7,324 nt of DNA from Bacillota bacterium (GTDB lineage: Bacteria > Bacillota > Dethiobacteria > DTU022), in assembly GCA_012797095.1 (NCBI GenBank), contig JAAZPS010000056.1:1-7324 (forward strand), read 5' to 3'. The notes below the pieces were generated by a model that made no database searches, was not told the DNA's origin, and saw only the letters and a program-made list of their open reading frames with translations. Shown one piece after another: positions 1-5,980 of the stretch (within the stretch, counting starts at the first letter, position 1; each line of letters starts with the position of its first letter). Position numbers and translations under genes: made by a program.

Positions 1-1
1 A

Positions 2-1273
2 CTTGATCATGCCAACGAGCAGGAACTACTGCAAAGGCTTTTAAATTCGTTTTCAGCAGCTACGAAAATGTCTGTAGCTTTAACTGATATCGATGGTGAA
101 ATAATACTGAAATCAGCTCAACCCGACTGTGATTTTTGTAAAATCATCAGAGCGCATCCGCAAGGAAGGGAATGCTGCAAGGGTTCGTACGCCCGGGCCG
201 GCAACCAGGCCGGAAAATGGAACGAGCCTTATTTCTTCAGATGCCATGCCGGTTTGGTGTCATGGGTCTGCCGGGTTGAATCGAGCAGCATGCATGTCGG
301 AAACCTGATATGCGGTCAGGTTTCCATTTGGGAACCGGACAAACTGTTCCTGTTGGAGGTTGAAGAGGTAGCGCGGAGCCTTGGAATAGAAAGCGCTGTG
401 CTGCTGGATGCTGTCAAAAAGATGGAGGTTATCTCTGCAAAGCAGGTGCAGGCAACTGCCGATCTGCTATTTATAATATCGAAATATATCACTCAAAGCG
501 GTGTCGGCGATTTCAGAAATCAGCAGGAGTTGCGTGAAATAGGTTCGTGGTTCTGGATGATCAATAGCGATTACCATGAAAATGATTCGGCTGGCTACAG
601 CCAGATGGCAGCATTTAAATCTTACGAACTGAGAGATATCATGCTGCGCGAATTAACGAAGGGCAACATAGATGAAGCACGTAAACTGATCAGGCAGATC
701 GCCTTCAAGTATTTCATTGAAAGCAAGGGACAAATTGATGTGATCAAGGGTCTCTGTATAGAGCTGATCACTTCACTGGCCCGCGTGGCCACGGAGCGCG
801 GGGTAAAATTTGAGGATTCTTTCAGGTTTGATACCCTGAGGATGAACGAACTTGAAGGCTCGGAGACTGTGGATAAGGTTCTTTTTTGGTTGCTGGCAGT
901 AAGCAACTCTTACCTGGATATGATGGTAAGCAAAGAGGTAGAACCAAACGATCTTATTGTAGGAAGAGTTAAGGATTACATTTCGGAACACTATTCGTCA
1001 AATGATCTTACCCTAGAAAATATCGCCAGTTCCAACTACTTCAGTGAAGACTATTTGAACAAATTGTTCAAGAAATATACTGGTAAAACGATAATGGAGT
1101 ACGTAATCGATGTCAGGATAGATCAGGCGAAAAAGTTACTGAAAAAATCAAACAAACCGATCAAGGAGATCGTTGAAAGGGTTGGCTACTCGGATCGCAG
1201 TTATTTCTCCAGATCATTTAAAAAAGCGGTCGGTATTTCACCTAGTGAATACAGGAGAATGAATCTGGTTTAA
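2..1273 (+). CDS. PocR-domain AraC-family transcriptional regulator (5' end outside window)
   Basis: Transcription factor with an N-terminal PocR sensor domain and a C-terminal AraC DNA-binding domain. The frame is open to the window edge: 22 codons (reading LDHANEQELL...) precede the first ATG at 68 and resemble the start of a PocR domain, so the ATG is probably internal and the gene is 5'-partial. Numbering from that ATG, the PocR region covers about 1-90 with ALTDIDG, FCKII, a CC pair (36-37) and RCHAGL (58-63); its cysteines (21, 24, 36, 37, 59, 68, 82) are a family trait. Residues about 295-401 hold two helix-turn-helices, LTLENIASS...YLNKLFKKYTG and IKEIVERVGYSDRSYFSRSFKK, ending in the usual GISPSEYRR. 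PocR proteins are known from cobalamin/propanediol control and related regulators lie near corrinoid methyltransferase loci. The corrinoid gene at 4520-5167 suggests a similar role here (inference). The ligand and targets are unknown. Confidence 0.93.
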   Translation, partial: LDHANEQELLQRLLNSFSAATKMSVALTDIDGEIILKSAQPDCDFCKIIRAHPQGRECCKGSYARAGNQAGKWNEPYFFRCHAGLVSWVCRVESSSMHVGNLICGQVSIWEPDKLFLLEVEEVARSLGIESAVLLDAVKKMEVISAKQVQATADLLFIISKYITQSGVGDFRNQQELREIGSWFWMINSDYHENDSAGYSQMAAFKSYELRDIMLRELTKGNIDEARKLIRQIAFKYFIESKGQIDVIKGLCIELITSLARVATERGVKFEDSFRFDTLRMNELEGSETVDKVLFWLLAVSNSYLDMMVSKEVEPNDLIVGRVKDYISEHYSSNDLTLENIASSNYFSEDYLNKLFKKYTGKTIMEYVIDVRIDQAKKLLKKSNKPIKEIVERVGYSDRSYFSRSFKKAVGISPSEYRRMNLV

Positions 1274-1300
1274 GGGCCATTTTGGATTTTACAGTTACCA

Positions 1301-1474
1301 ATGGAAGGAAGGCCGTTAAAATCTGACGTAACAGGTTTTGGCGGCCTTGTTGATCAGGCCCATTTTCTCGACTTTAACAGTATTACTTGGACTGGCGTTG
1401 AACAGTCAATAGTAACAAAAAAGGGCGAAATAGCCGATTACATAAGCCCCTTTAGCGTTCTAAAAGCGCTGTAA
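1301..1474 (+). CDS. Unassigned 57-residue ORF, possible gene remnant
   Basis: Open frame ATG (1301) to TAA (1472-1474), in the same frame as the regulator that ends at 1273. The predicted peptide begins MEGRPLKSDVTGFGG and ends ISPFSVLKAL. Its mixed composition, without low-complexity bias, looks protein-like. No ribosome binding site precedes the ATG, and the frame is open back to the regulator's stop, so this may be an internal piece of an older gene rather than a true start. A second frame at 1456-1545 (ending IWVADPALIA) begins to read like protein near where this one stops, as would follow a frameshift. A strong RNA hairpin overlaps codons 3-16, which argues somewhat against an intact coding role. 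I do not recognise the family. Confidence 0.25.
   Translation: MEGRPLKSDVTGFGGLVDQAHFLDFNSITWTGVEQSIVTKKGEIADYISPFSVLKAL
1309..1348 (+). other. 17-bp RNA hairpin with G-U pairs, 6-nt loop
   Basis: The left arm AAGGCCGTTAAAATCTG (1309-1325) pairs along its whole length with the right arm CAGGTTTTGGCGGCCTT (1332-1348) around the loop ACGTAA. The three non-Watson-Crick positions are all U-G in a plus-strand transcript and would be A-C mismatches in a minus-strand one, which points to a structure acting in plus-strand RNA. It begins 36 nt after the regulator's stop codon. No U-tract follows (the next bases are GTTGATC), so it is not a standard intrinsic terminator. It could instead be an mRNA 3'-end stabiliser, part of a structured RNA, or a remnant of a mobile element. 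Confidence 0.6.
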
Positions 1475-1563
1475 CTACCAATTTGCCAGTTAATGGGCGT
1501 CAATTTGAAAGAATTTGGGTGGCAGATCCAGCTTTAATCGCTTAAACAAGGGGGGTGCTGTCA

Positions 1564-1587
1564 ATGGCCACTAAGAAATCGGCATTT
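1564..1587 (+). pseudogene. Eight-codon gene start interrupted by the IS
   Basis: ATG at 1564 is preceded at good spacing by the purine run AAGGGGGG, a convincing ribosome binding site. Eight codons (MATKKSAF) run to the inferred IS left edge; the frame then continues into the IS and stops at 1633-1635. Joining the flanks across the IS gives a TAA right after the eighth codon. The start was therefore either a very short peptide or a gene whose body was lost. It does not resemble a hydantoinase N-terminus, which would show a GIDxGGTxTD-like motif. Confidence 0.35.
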
Positions 1588-1615
1588 GGGGGTGCGGACA
1601 TATTTTTGGACTTGC

Positions 1616-2959
1616 TCATGCTGCTATCCCGATAGCTTTCCTGTAATCAGCGGGACTCATTGCGCCAAGTGATATCTTGATCCGTTCTTCATTGTACCAC
1701 CTAAGGTAGCCGTCAAGCCCATCGATGAACTGTTCTACGGAAACATTGTGCCAGGATCGGCCATAGAACATCTCATTCTTGAGTCTTCCAAAGAAGCCTT
1801 CACAGGCGGAATTATCGGGCGAACAACCTTTTTTAGACATTGATCTGATGAGGCCTGCATTTTCCATGCGTGAGATCCAACCAGGCCAGCGGTAGTGGCA
1901 ACCCCTGTCCGAATGCAAAACAGGGTGCTCATCGTCAGCAAGGGTGCATATTGCGTCATCCAGCATGGTGTTAACCAATTCAGCGTCGGGGCTTGTCCCA
2001 ATTGTCCAGCTGACAACAAGGCCATCAAAACAATCAATGATTGGCGATAGGTAGACCTTGCCGGCAGGTATGCGGAATTCGGTGATGTCTGTTAACCATT
2101 TTGCGTTGGGTAAGGCGGCGTGGAAATCACGACTAATCAAATTCTCCACAGCCGGACTTATCTCCCCCTTGTATGAGTTATATTTGCGTTTTTTTCCGTA
2201 TGGTACAACAAGACGCTCTTCAGCCATAATCCTACGGATAATTTTTTCCGAAACGATAAGCCCCCCACGCTTGATCGCAGCATGGATGCGTCGGTATCCA
2301 TAGCGACGCAAATTTTCAGCGAATAGTTCCTTTACCCGCGAGCGCAGGGCGGCGTACTTGTCCGGTCGGACCAAGGCTGCTTTTTGATAGTAATAGCTGC
2401 TTTTGCGTAGGCCTGTCAGCCCCAGCAGTTCATTCAGCGGATATTTCTTCTCCAGGGCATCGATCAGGCTGGTTTTCTCTTTATTTCTCAGCTTCCGGGG
2501 ATCGATGCCCGGGCCTTTTTTTATGATCTCTACCGCCTTGTTAAGTACATCCAGCTCCATTTGCTGTCTATAGATCTGTTTTTCAAGTGATTCAATCTCT
2601 GCCAGGAGCGCATCCTTATCATCAGGAAGCGTAGGTTTATCGGGCTTGGTCATGCTGGTAACCCCCTTACCGAGCAGCTCATTTCGCCATTTGTAGAGAC
2701 TGCATCTGGATATCCCCAGCTTATTTGCAACTGCCGATGCGGTCCCTTCCCTGGTACACAGTTCAATGACTGCTTCTTTTTTCTGTTCTTGGGTGAAGTT
2801 TACCATGCTGCCCCGCTTAATGCGAACCTTTCTTTCCCCAGGCGCCAGCAGGTCAAGCCATTTTCTAAGCGTTGTCCGCGATGAAGGGTAACCAACGGTT
2901 CTGATCGTCCGGGAAATGCTACGGCCGTGAGCTTGGTAGTGGTTAACCGCTGATTGCAT
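1616..2959 (-). CDS. IS3-family transposase, OrfA and OrfB in one frame
   Basis: DDE transposase catalysing movement of the surrounding IS. The 447 residues from the ATG at 2957-2959 contain two OrfA-type helix-turn-helices (about 10-38 and 56-95, the second reading VANKLGISRCSLYKWRNEL), a coiled-coil stretch (about 113-147, LLAEIESLEKQIYRQQMELD), an HTH_21-like segment (RRYGYRRIHAAIK, about 219-230), and an integrase core. The catalytic triad is D291 (WLTDITEF), D351 (LHSDRG) and E387 (SACEGFFGRLKNE), with 35 residues between the last two, the classic DD(35)E spacing. Most IS3 elements need a -1 frameshift to join OrfA and OrfB; here they are already continuous. Coding-like sequence continues upstream of this ATG to a stop at 3038-3040 (KCREYQQTGSLHEEY...), so the true N-terminus is longer and appears to be frame-disrupted. 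The catalytic core looks intact. Confidence 0.93.
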   Translation of the reverse strand: MQSAVNHYQAHGRSISRTIRTVGYPSSRTTLRKWLDLLAPGERKVRIKRGSMVNFTQEQKKEAVIELCTREGTASAVANKLGISRCSLYKWRNELLGKGVTSMTKPDKPTLPDDKDALLAEIESLEKQIYRQQMELDVLNKAVEIIKKGPGIDPRKLRNKEKTSLIDALEKKYPLNELLGLTGLRKSSYYYQKAALVRPDKYAALRSRVKELFAENLRRYGYRRIHAAIKRGGLIVSEKIIRRIMAEERLVVPYGKKRKYNSYKGEISPAVENLISRDFHAALPNAKWLTDITEFRIPAGKVYLSPIIDCFDGLVVSWTIGTSPDAELVNTMLDDAICTLADDEHPVLHSDRGCHYRWPGWISRMENAGLIRSMSKKGCSPDNSACEGFFGRLKNEMFYGRSWHNVSVEQFIDGLDGYLRWYNEERIKISLGAMSPADYRKAIGIAA

Positions 2960-3051
2960 CTGTTTTTTGGTATACCGCGGGTGCTTTTTATTATATTCCT
3001 CATGAAGGCTGCCTGTTTGCTGATATTCCCTGCATTTTTATTAACTGCCAT
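2960..3051 (-). other. Out-of-frame N-terminal extension of the transposase
   Basis: Codons just upstream of the transposase ATG, in its own frame, read KCREYQQTGSLHEEYNKKHP and onward, ending in KKQ. This is typical OrfA N-terminal sequence leading into the first HTH, but the frame has no ATG before the stop at 3038-3040. In the neighbouring frame, ATG at 3049-3051 gives MAVNK and then runs into a stretch of five A residues (minus strand; T at 3035-3039). A -1 slip on this run, or restoring one lost A, joins MAVNK to KCREY. The start is therefore either a programmed frameshift or a 1-nt deletion that damages the transposase. Confidence 0.5.
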
Positions 3052-3078
3052 TTTGCTAGGCAGGGGTTCCCTAGCAAA
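3052..3078. repeat. 9-bp perfect inverted repeat at the IS right end
   Basis: TTTGCTAGG (3052-3060) and CCTAGCAAA (3070-3078) are perfect inverted copies around a 9-nt spacer. Weaker complementarity extends outward (TGCCA on the left, GGTGCCA on the right). On the minus strand the hairpin ends immediately before the candidate transposase ATG at 3049-3051. Structures in this position in other insertion sequences limit transposase translation from outside transcripts. That role is inferred here. No U-tract follows on either strand. Confidence 0.55.
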
Positions 3079-3097
3079 GGTGCCAGACCCATTTTAA

Positions 3098-4513
3098 ACG
3101 CGATATCTGGACAGCTGCCCTGGGGCGCTACAGGACGAGCTGAAGCGGAAGATCCATGCTCCTCTGGTGGTGGTAAAGGGCGACGGCAGCTTGATCAGCG
3201 AGCATAAAGCAAAGGAACGGCCCATCGAAACGATCCTTTCCGGACCGGCAGCCAGTATAATCGGAGCGGTCACACTGACCGGGGTGCAGGATGCGGTGGT
3301 TATGGATATGGGTGGTACAACCCTGGATCTGGCGGTGCTTCGAAAAGGTAGTCCGGCGATCAACAGATCCGGGGCGCAGGTTGGTGGCTGGTTTACCCGG
3401 GTGCAGGCTGCAGCGATCACCACAGCCGGTCTGGGTGGGGACAGCCTAATCGACGTGGATAACAGGGGGAACCTTTCCATCGGCCCGCGGCGGGTCTATC
3501 CTTTATCTGGGATTGTTGCAAGGTTCCCTTACCTGCAAGATGAGCTGAGGGAGATCAAAGAATCAGAGTACACCCTGTTCAACACCCTGCCGACAATGGT
3601 GCTGATCCATCAAAAAGATCCCGCCAATGCGGGGTTGACTGCCGGCGAAAAAGAGATTCTGGATATGATCAGGGAAGGTCCCCATACCCTTTACCAGATC
3701 AGCAAGCAGCTAAACCGCTATTATGATCTATTGCCCTGGCAGGGGTTGGCCCGGACCGGGGCGGTGCTGCCATCTTCGGTGACTCCGACCGACATTCTTC
3801 ATCTAACCGGTGCCTACGAACCATGGGATCGAGAAGCGGCCCGGTTGGGTGTGAAGATATTGGCTTACCGGTTCGGTTCGGGGATCGAGCCGTTTATCGA
3901 TATTGTAATGGAAGAGATCTATCTAAAAATAGTTGCTCTGGCAGCGGGGCGGTTGATCGGTGAGGAAGAAGGCTTCATGCTGGATTATGGGGAGCAGATT
4001 GGCCGCTTTTTTCTGAAAGAGATGCTGAGGCGGGACAAGGTAACCCGGGCCATGGCGATATCTGCCCGGCTCAATCTGCCTCTGGTTGCGGTTGGTGCTC
4101 CGGTTGGTGCATATTTCCCGGAGGTGGCGGAAAGATTGAAGGCGAAGCTTTTGATCCCCCCCAATGCCGGGGTGGCCAACGCTGTGGGGACGGTGAGCGG
4201 ACAAACCCTGGAGCGGATCACGGTCTTGATCAAGCCGGATGGGGAAAAGGGTTTCATTGTCCATGCACCCTGGGGCCGTGAACTCAGCGTCGATTTTGAG
4301 GAGACCGCCAGCCGGGCTGTACAGAAGGGGAAGGAATATGCTGCAGCGAAGGCTGCGGCGTCAGGAGCTCTGGATGTAGCGGTGTTCGTTGATCGGCGCG
4401 ATAGTTTCGCCAGGATCAGGGGGTACGGCGGTGGGGATGGGGAAGATGGAGATAACAAAATATTTATCGAAAGCAAAATCGAAGTGTCAGCAATAGGCAG
4501 GCCCTGGAGCTGA
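3098..4513 (+). pseudogene. Hydantoinase/oxoprolinase-family (HyuA-like) protein, N-terminus missing
   Basis: C-terminal two-thirds of a HyuA/oxoprolinase-family ASKHA-type ATPase. The frame opens after a TAA at 3095-3097 and matches the family from the first codons (RYLDSCPG, then IHAPLVVVKGDGSLIS). The first usable start is GTG at 3167, with no ribosome binding site. Numbered from there: TILSGPAAS (22-30), the phosphate-binding DMGGTTLDLAV (47-57), GLGGDS (88-93), GPRRVYPL (107-113), an inserted helical segment (about 158-205), TPTDILHLTGAYEPWDREA (206-224) and VAVGAPVGAYFPEV (308-320). The N-terminal domain with the GIDxGGTxTD-like motif, roughly 200 residues, is absent and not found elsewhere in the window. 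Truncation falls at the IS edge, so the gene is very probably dead. Related genes often sit beside corrinoid proteins and methyltransferases in anaerobes, which fits the convergent corrinoid gene 6 bp away. The substrate is unknown. Confidence 0.85.
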
Positions 4514-4519
4514 GACCCG

Positions 4520-5167
4520 TTAGTGATGAGGGAAAAGCTGATTCATCATCTCAACAATACCCTTTGGTTTGCTGGCGTAGCCATCTGCGCCAATGGAATG
4601 GGCGAATTCCTCGGTGACGGGACCACCGCCGATAATGACCTTTACAGTATGACGCAGGTTACGGGTATCGAGCAGGTTGATAATACTGAACATCTCGTTC
4701 ATCGTTGTTGTAAGCATGGCCGACATACCCAGTATTTTGGGCTCATGCACTTCCACTGCCTGTATAAACTCTGATGCAGATACGTCCACGCCCAGGTCGA
4801 TTACATCAAATCCGGAAAAGGCGATAAAGAAGGCGGCGATATTTTTCCCGATGTCATGTATATCACCCTCAACTGTTCCGATGATCGCCTTTTGGCTTTT
4901 GGTCTGATCGGATCTGTAGGGTTTGAGCACATAGAGCGCCGCTTCGATGGATCGCGAGGCAAAGATTACGTCTGGAATATAGAAATCACCTTCCATGAAC
5001 ATATTCGTTATCTGATTGATTGACGGAACGATCAATCGATCCAGGATCTCCTTGACACCGAAACCTGCTTTGAGCGCTGATTCGACAATTTCAATGACTT
5101 CATCTACTTCTCTGTTGATCAAAGCTGTGGAGACATTGCTGAAAAAATGTTCCCGCCCGTGCTTCAT
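4520..5167 (-). CDS. Corrinoid (cobalamin-binding) protein, methyltransferase partner
   Basis: Cytosolic corrinoid protein of the MtaC/MtbC/MttC type. These shuttle a methyl group on cobalt between a substrate-specific methyltransferase and a downstream acceptor methyltransferase. The 215 residues have the usual two-part layout: an N-terminal helical cap (about 5-85, with GDFYIPDVIFASRSIEAAL) and a Rossmann-like B12-binding domain (about 93-213). The cobalt-ligand motif DxHxxG is D102-I-H104-D-I-G107, preceded by IIGTVEG; GVDVSASEF, GMSAMLTTTM and VIIGGGPVTEEFA follow as expected. Length is normal for the family. AGGAGG (plus-strand 5179-5184) lies 11 nt upstream of ATG, slightly long. No methyltransferase or reductive activator is present in the window, so the substrate cannot be named. 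The gene converges on the hydantoinase remnant with a 6-bp gap. The PocR-AraC regulator is a plausible controller (inference). Confidence 0.93.
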   Translation of the reverse strand: MKHGREHFFSNVSTALINREVDEVIEIVESALKAGFGVKEILDRLIVPSINQITNMFMEGDFYIPDVIFASRSIEAALYVLKPYRSDQTKSQKAIIGTVEGDIHDIGKNIAAFFIAFSGFDVIDLGVDVSASEFIQAVEVHEPKILGMSAMLTTTMNEMFSIINLLDTRNLRHTVKVIIGGGPVTEEFAHSIGADGYASKPKGIVEMMNQLFPHH

Positions 5168-5410
5168 CTCTGGGAGCGCCTCCTGACAGATCTGTTGTTC
5201 TTCTGGTTATCTGTTCGTCTTCTATCTGTGGATTTCCTTTATTATTCGCAAAAATGCTTCAAGTCATAATCGCTTCGGAAGAGGGTGGCGGTAAAAAGAA
5301 ATACGGGGTAAAACTGTCGGCCAAACTTTTCGGGCAACCGGATATCATCTTCAGGTTGCGAATACCTTTTGAAGCAAAGCTATTATGCTGAATACTGAAG
5401 GAGGCGAAAT
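5168..5410. promoter_or_regulatory. Divergent intergenic region between corrinoid gene and lemA
   Basis: 243 bp that must hold the 5' regions of both flanking genes. On the corrinoid side are near-identical 15-mers starting at 5190 and 5209 (ATCTGTTGTTCTTCT and ATCTGTTCGTCTTCT) and a third partial copy at 5224. On the lemA side is an inverted repeat GCAACC (5334-5339)/GGTTGC (5354-5359). A weak sigma-A-like pair TTGCGA (5356-5361) and TATTAT (5381-5386) has a long 19-bp spacer. The lemA ribosome binding site AAGGAGG (5398-5404) is strong. I see no convincing promoter for the corrinoid gene and no cobalamin riboswitch. Confidence 0.4.
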
Positions 5411-5980
5411 ATGATGGGATGGGCCATAGGGGGCGGGGTGCTTCTGGCGATCGCGGTGGCACTGGTGGCCATCTATAACCGGTTGGTGACCCTGTGGCAG
5501 AGGATCAAGAATGCTTGGGCACAGATCGAGGTGCAGTTGAAAAGACGTTATGACCTGATACCGAATCTGGTCTCCACGGTCAAAGGGTATGCCGCCCATG
5601 AGAAAGAGACCTTTGAACAGGTTACCGAGGCTCGCAACAGAGCGATCAGCGCAAAAAATATTGAGGAGCAGGCCGGGGCTGAAAGCACCCTGACCGGCGC
5701 ACTGCGGCAGCTTTTTGCCCTGGCCGAAAACTATCCCGAGCTCAAGGCAAACACCAATTTCATGCAGCTTCAGGAAGAGCTGACCAATACCGAGAGCAAG
5801 ATCGCTTTTTCACGCCCATTTTACAATGATACCGCCCTGAAGTTCAATACGGCGATCCAGCGTTTCCCCACGGTCATGGTTGCAGGGATATTCGGGTTCT
5901 ATCAGGAGGTCTACTTCAATCTTGATGATGAAGCGGAAGCCCGCCGGGCGGTCAGGGTTGAATTCCAGGTGAAGCGATGA
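5411..5980 (+). CDS. lemA: LemA family protein
   Basis: LemA-family membrane-anchored protein of 189 residues, the usual length. One N-terminal transmembrane helix (about 3-24, GWAIGGGVLLAIAVALVAIY) is followed by the signature helical domain: YNRLVTLWQRIKNAWAQIEV, then QLKRRYDLIPNLVSTVKGYA with the conserved RRYDLIPNLV, and HEKETFEQVTEARNRA. The C-terminal half has the conserved ELTNTESKIAFSR and YNDTALKFNTAIQRFP. Such proteins are mostly extracytoplasmic helical bundles of unclear biochemical role, often paired with DUF2207 or TPM-domain proteins. AAGGAGG lies 6 nt before ATG 5411; a second ATG at 5414 is also possible. The stop overlaps the next gene's ATG (ATGA at 5977-5980), indicating translational coupling with the DUF2207 remnant. 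Confidence 0.95.
   Translation: MMGWAIGGGVLLAIAVALVAIYNRLVTLWQRIKNAWAQIEVQLKRRYDLIPNLVSTVKGYAAHEKETFEQVTEARNRAISAKNIEEQAGAESTLTGALRQLFALAENYPELKANTNFMQLQEELTNTESKIAFSRPFYNDTALKFNTAIQRFPTVMVAGIFGFYQEVYFNLDDEAEARRAVRVEFQVKR

Larger units (their letters stand above)
1274..1587. other. Gene-poor stretch between the regulator and the IS
   Basis: About 310 bp without a recognisable gene. It contains a strong 17-bp hairpin (1309-1348), an open frame of 57 codons (1301-1474) in the same frame as the upstream regulator, a second short open frame (1456-1545), and a purine-rich ribosome binding site (about 1550-1557) followed by ATG at 1564. The protein-like reading in two successive frames suggests a decayed gene, but I could not match it to any family. 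No U-tract terminator for the regulator is visible. Confidence 0.6.
1588..3090 (-). mobile_element. IS3-family insertion sequence, about 1.5 kb
   Basis: The element is defined by an IS3-type transposase on the minus strand that fills most of it. The outer ends are weakly inverted: reading inward, the left end starts GGGGGTGCGG and the right end GGGTCTGGCACC. ATTT occurs immediately outside both ends (1584-1587 and 3091-3094) and would fit a 4-bp target duplication, within the 3-5 bp usual for the family. The edges are uncertain by one or a few bases; a TG...CA version would be 1587-3091. The right end carries a 9-bp inverted repeat. The hydantoinase fragment begins about 7 bp beyond the right edge. 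Confidence 0.75.

Noticed and set aside
622..991. Minus-strand open frames inside the AraC-type regulator
   Set aside because: They lie fully opposite a gene with clear domain matches, have no ribosome binding sites and show no family features.
1325..1345. SDVTGFGG in the 57-residue ORF, recalling the DVTGFG motif of selenide water dikinase
   Set aside because: Only six residues agree, and nothing around them fits that family.
3096..3142. Alternative frame reading KRDIWTAALGRYRTS, resembling the RE-x-T...NAAL motif that precedes this part of hydantoinases
   Set aside because: In the family this motif lies about 32 residues before the aPL motif, but here it would be only about 20 away, and the other frame matches the family without a gap.
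3923..4476. Long minus-strand open frames within the hydantoinase fragment
   Set aside because: They are shadows of the plus-strand frame, which carries all recognisable family motifs.
5168..5410. Cobalamin riboswitch ahead of the corrinoid gene
   Set aside because: I could find no B12-box-like sequence or extended pairing, and the leader is short.
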